Positions 3,961-5,733 of a DNA stretch of 5,733 nucleotides are shown piece after piece. The translations under genes and the position numbers were made by a program. The notes beneath the pieces are model-generated. The model did no database searches. It saw only the letters and a program-made list of their open reading frames with translations, and was not told the DNA's origin. This DNA is from DATDCV01 sp036524155 (lineage in GTDB: Bacteria > Verrucomicrobiota > Verrucomicrobiia > Limisphaerales > UBA8199). The stretch's first letter is position 1. Each line of letters begins with the position of its first letter. The stretch is from contig DATDCV010000188.1 of assembly GCA_036524155.1 (NCBI GenBank), forward strand, positions 1 through 5,733. The letters are read 5' to 3'.

Positions 3961-5733
3961 ATGGCCAAGCCCATGAGTCCTGCGAAACAGGCAGAAGCCC
4001 GGCTTTTGCGGGCAGCGAGACTACTCGCTACTGCAGAGCAAAGAGCGGCCTTTCTGCGAGACTGCTGTGGCGACGATGCCCAACTGCGCCAGAGGCTCGA
4101 AGCCAAGCTACGGGCCGAGGAGCAAACGGGTGAGACGGAGGATGCCGATGCGGTGGTGTCCTCCTATTCCGCGAGCTCGCCGGCAGGCGGCCTGGCGGCG
4201 GCGCCGCTGAAACCCGGCGATCGCGTCGGTCATTACGTGGTGGTCCGCCGTCAGGGCGCCGGGGGCATGGGGGAGGTGTACCTGGCCCAGGACACCCGCC
4301 TGGGCCGCCTAGTGGCGCTGAAGTTTCTGCCAGAGGAAGCGGCCGGTGATGCCGCCCGGCGCCAGCGGTTCTTTTCCGAAGCGCGAGCGGCCGCGGCGCT
4401 GAGCCACCCTAACATTTGCACCGTCTACGATGTGGCCCAAAGTGAGGACGCGCTGCCGTACATCGCCATGGAGTGGTTGGAAGGGCCTACGCTTCGAGAG
4501 CGGATGGCCGGAGCTCCAATGCCGCTGGATGAGCTGCTCCAGGTCGGGCTCCAAATCGCTGCGGCGCTCGAGGCCGCCCATGCCCGGGGAATCATCCACC
4601 GTGATCTGAAGCCGGCCAACATCAGCCTCCTCTCAGGCGGGCCGGTGAAGGTGCTCGATTTTGGTCTGGCCAAGTGGCAGCAACTGGTTTCACCGGAAGA
4701 TCCCGGAACGACATCGGCACAGGTCGTAACCGGGCAAATCGCGGAGCCCGGCGCAACGACGACGTCACAGACTGCCGCGGGGCAAATCGTCGGTTCCCCC
4801 GGATACATGAGTCCCGAACAAGCCACCGGCCAGCCAGTGGATCAGCGGACCGATTTGTTCAGCCTGGGGGTGATTCTCTACGAGATGGCGACGGGGCGTC
4901 CGCCGTTTGCCGCTCGAACTCGGGCGGAGATTCTGAAGCGGACGGTCGAGTACGAACCCGAGCCGTTGGCGCGCTTCAACGTCGAGGTCCCGCCGGAGCT
5001 GGAACGTATCGTGACGAAGTGTCTGCAGAAGGACCCGAGTCAGCGCTATCCGTCCGCGAGAGAGTTGCATGCCGACTTGGCTACCCTCTGGTCGAGGTTG
5101 GCCGCGCCCAAGGGAGTGGTTTCAGGGCAAGTTGTTACGCTCTTGTGCCTTGAGATACCCGAAGCTGCAAGTTTGAGGCAATCTGGTCGGCTGCACGACG
5201 CCGCTGAGCTGCTCAGGCAGCAGCGGGCGAAGGTCCAGAAACTGCTTAAGGAGCCCGAACAGCAGGTCGAGGCCTTTGGGGAGGCTCTCCTGGTGCAGTT
5301 TGGCCGGGCGTCGGAAGCGGTGCAGGCTACCTTGCGCGTGGTTTCGGAAAACGGGGTAGCCTGTCGGCAGGGGCTTCATCTGGCCGAGTTGCTCGAGCCG
5401 CAGCAGACCGACCCGCTCAGCCGGTATGGGGTGCACCTTGAAACTGTCGTGAGGTTGGCGCAATTAGCCGAGCCGGGACATGTCTTGATGAGTCGCGGCG
5501 TTTTTGACAATGCACGAGTGGTGTTAAGGCAGGTGGACGTCGTCGGATTGGGTGCGCTCTCCTGGGTGAGTCACGGGCAGTATGCCTTCTCAGGGCTCGA
5601 AGAACCACTGGAGGTGTGCGAGGTGAGTCTGGCTGGACGGGCGGTACCATCCGCGCCGCCAACGACCAAGACCGCACGGCGGTTGAGCACAGGGGAGGGA
5701 GACACGGTGTTGGGTTGGCGGCCGGGGGTGGGG
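3961..5733 (+). CDS. Ser/Thr protein kinase fused to a degenerate class III cyclase domain, C-terminus beyond window
   Basis: The 591 codons are open to the right edge. ATG at 3961 is the first start after the in-frame TGA at 3937. Residues 1-60 form a helical leader (EQRAAFLRDCCGDDAQLRQRLEA in 27-49), typical of kinases in PVC bacteria and acidobacteria. The Hanks-type kinase domain (about 89-379) has the glycine loop GAGGMG (99-104), ATP-binding Lys121 in VALKFL, alpha-C Glu140, HRDLKPAN (213-220, catalytic Asp215), DFG (233-235), SPE (284-286) and the KDPSQRYPSA ending. It should be an active enzyme. Residues about 386-556 resemble class III nucleotidyl cyclases from the first strand (VVTLLCLEIP) to the GLEEPLEVCEV ending. 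However, the metal Asp residues are replaced by Glu398 and Glu441 and the transition-state Asn by Glu494; Arg498 remains. Catalysis by this part is doubtful. No membrane segment is visible. Its position opposite the sigma gene suggests it regulates that factor. Confidence 0.93.
   Translation, partial: MAKPMSPAKQAEARLLRAARLLATAEQRAAFLRDCCGDDAQLRQRLEAKLRAEEQTGETEDADAVVSSYSASSPAGGLAAAPLKPGDRVGHYVVVRRQGAGGMGEVYLAQDTRLGRLVALKFLPEEAAGDAARRQRFFSEARAAAALSHPNICTVYDVAQSEDALPYIAMEWLEGPTLRERMAGAPMPLDELLQVGLQIAAALEAAHARGIIHRDLKPANISLLSGGPVKVLDFGLAKWQQLVSPEDPGTTSAQVVTGQIAEPGATTTSQTAAGQIVGSPGYMSPEQATGQPVDQRTDLFSLGVILYEMATGRPPFAARTRAEILKRTVEYEPEPLARFNVEVPPELERIVTKCLQKDPSQRYPSARELHADLATLWSRLAAPKGVVSGQVVTLLCLEIPEAASLRQSGRLHDAAELLRQQRAKVQKLLKEPEQQVEAFGEALLVQFGRASEAVQATLRVVSENGVACRQGLHLAELLEPQQTDPLSRYGVHLETVVRLAQLAEPGHVLMSRGVFDNARVVLRQVDVVGLGALSWVSHGQYAFSGLEEPLEVCEVSLAGRAVPSAPPTTKTARRLSTGEGDTVLGWRPGVG
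4708..4788 (+). repeat. Imperfect direct duplication inside the kinase activation loop
   Basis: Two related segments, 4708-4740 and 4759-4788, encode TTSAQVVTGQI (250-260) and TTSQTAAGQI (267-276). Both DNA copies begin ACGAC-TC and end GGGCAAATCG. The second copy occupies the position of the usual TQAG-hydrophobic-GTP--MSPEQA loop segment, so the first looks like a decayed extra copy. It lengthens the DFG-to-SPE interval to about 54 residues and adds several Thr residues that could be phosphorylated. Confidence 0.5.
5116..5628 (+). other. Degenerate adenylate/guanylate cyclase homology domain (part of the kinase gene)
   Basis: These are residues 386-556 of the kinase. Family landmarks align in order: first strand LLCLEIPEA against LFADIVGST; EAFGEALLVQF (437-447) against the K-x-x-GDGF-AxF motif; CRQGLHLAEL (468-477) against R-x-GIHTGEV; YGVHLETVVRLAQLAEPGHVLMS (489-511), read in short pieces, against the FG..VNLAAR..... 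segment; and FSGLEEPLEVCEV (543-555) against LKGLEEPVxLYEV. Of the catalytic positions only Arg498 is kept. It is likely a regulatory or dimerisation module. Confidence 0.75.

Noticed and set aside
4674..5153. 159-codon open frame on the plus strand in another phase
   Set aside because: It lies inside the kinase domain, whose own frame contains the SPE motif and the conserved C-lobe. The Arg/Ser/Gly-rich product looks like an out-of-frame translation.

Overview
The window looks like a GC-rich chromosomal segment from the PVC superphylum, most likely Verrucomicrobiota. Planctomycetes or Acidobacteria remain possible. The signs are a PVC-style ECF-like sigma factor transcribed divergently from a Ser/Thr kinase with the usual short helical N-terminal leader, next to tandem MacB-type permeases. 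This taxonomic reading rests on remembered family resemblance, not on a search.

Layout. Positions 2-2380 (+) hold two tandem, homologous ABC-transporter permeases of the MacB/FtsX type. The first has lost its N-terminus to the window edge. The second is complete, starts 6 nt after the first one's stop, and is probably translationally coupled to it. No ATPase gene is visible; it would have to lie upstream. Positions 2381-2486 are a short convergent intergenic stretch in which I see no convincing terminator. Positions 2487-3820 (-) hold a two-gene unit: an ECF-like sigma factor (3062-3820), then a small protein of unknown function (2487-3029). Positions 3821-3960 are a divergent intergenic region with a perfect 6-bp-arm inverted repeat. 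From 3961 to the right edge (+) runs one uninterrupted 591-codon reading frame with no stop in the window. It encodes a Ser/Thr kinase with apparently intact catalytic motifs, followed by a degenerate class III adenylate/guanylate cyclase homology domain.

How the parts may work together. The sigma factor, its small partner and the divergent kinase look like one signalling locus in which the kinase, rather than a classical membrane anti-sigma factor, may control the sigma factor. Two observations stand out. First, the sigma gene ends in a perfect hairpin followed 2 nt later by an A8 run. A -1 shift there would join the sigma frame to the downstream gene through an open 13-codon linker, predicting a 444-aa sigma-partner fusion. 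Second, the cyclase-like domain fused to the kinase has Glu in place of both metal-binding Asp residues and of the transition-state Asn, so it is probably a sensor or regulatory pseudo-cyclase. The permease pair appears to be a separate transport operon.
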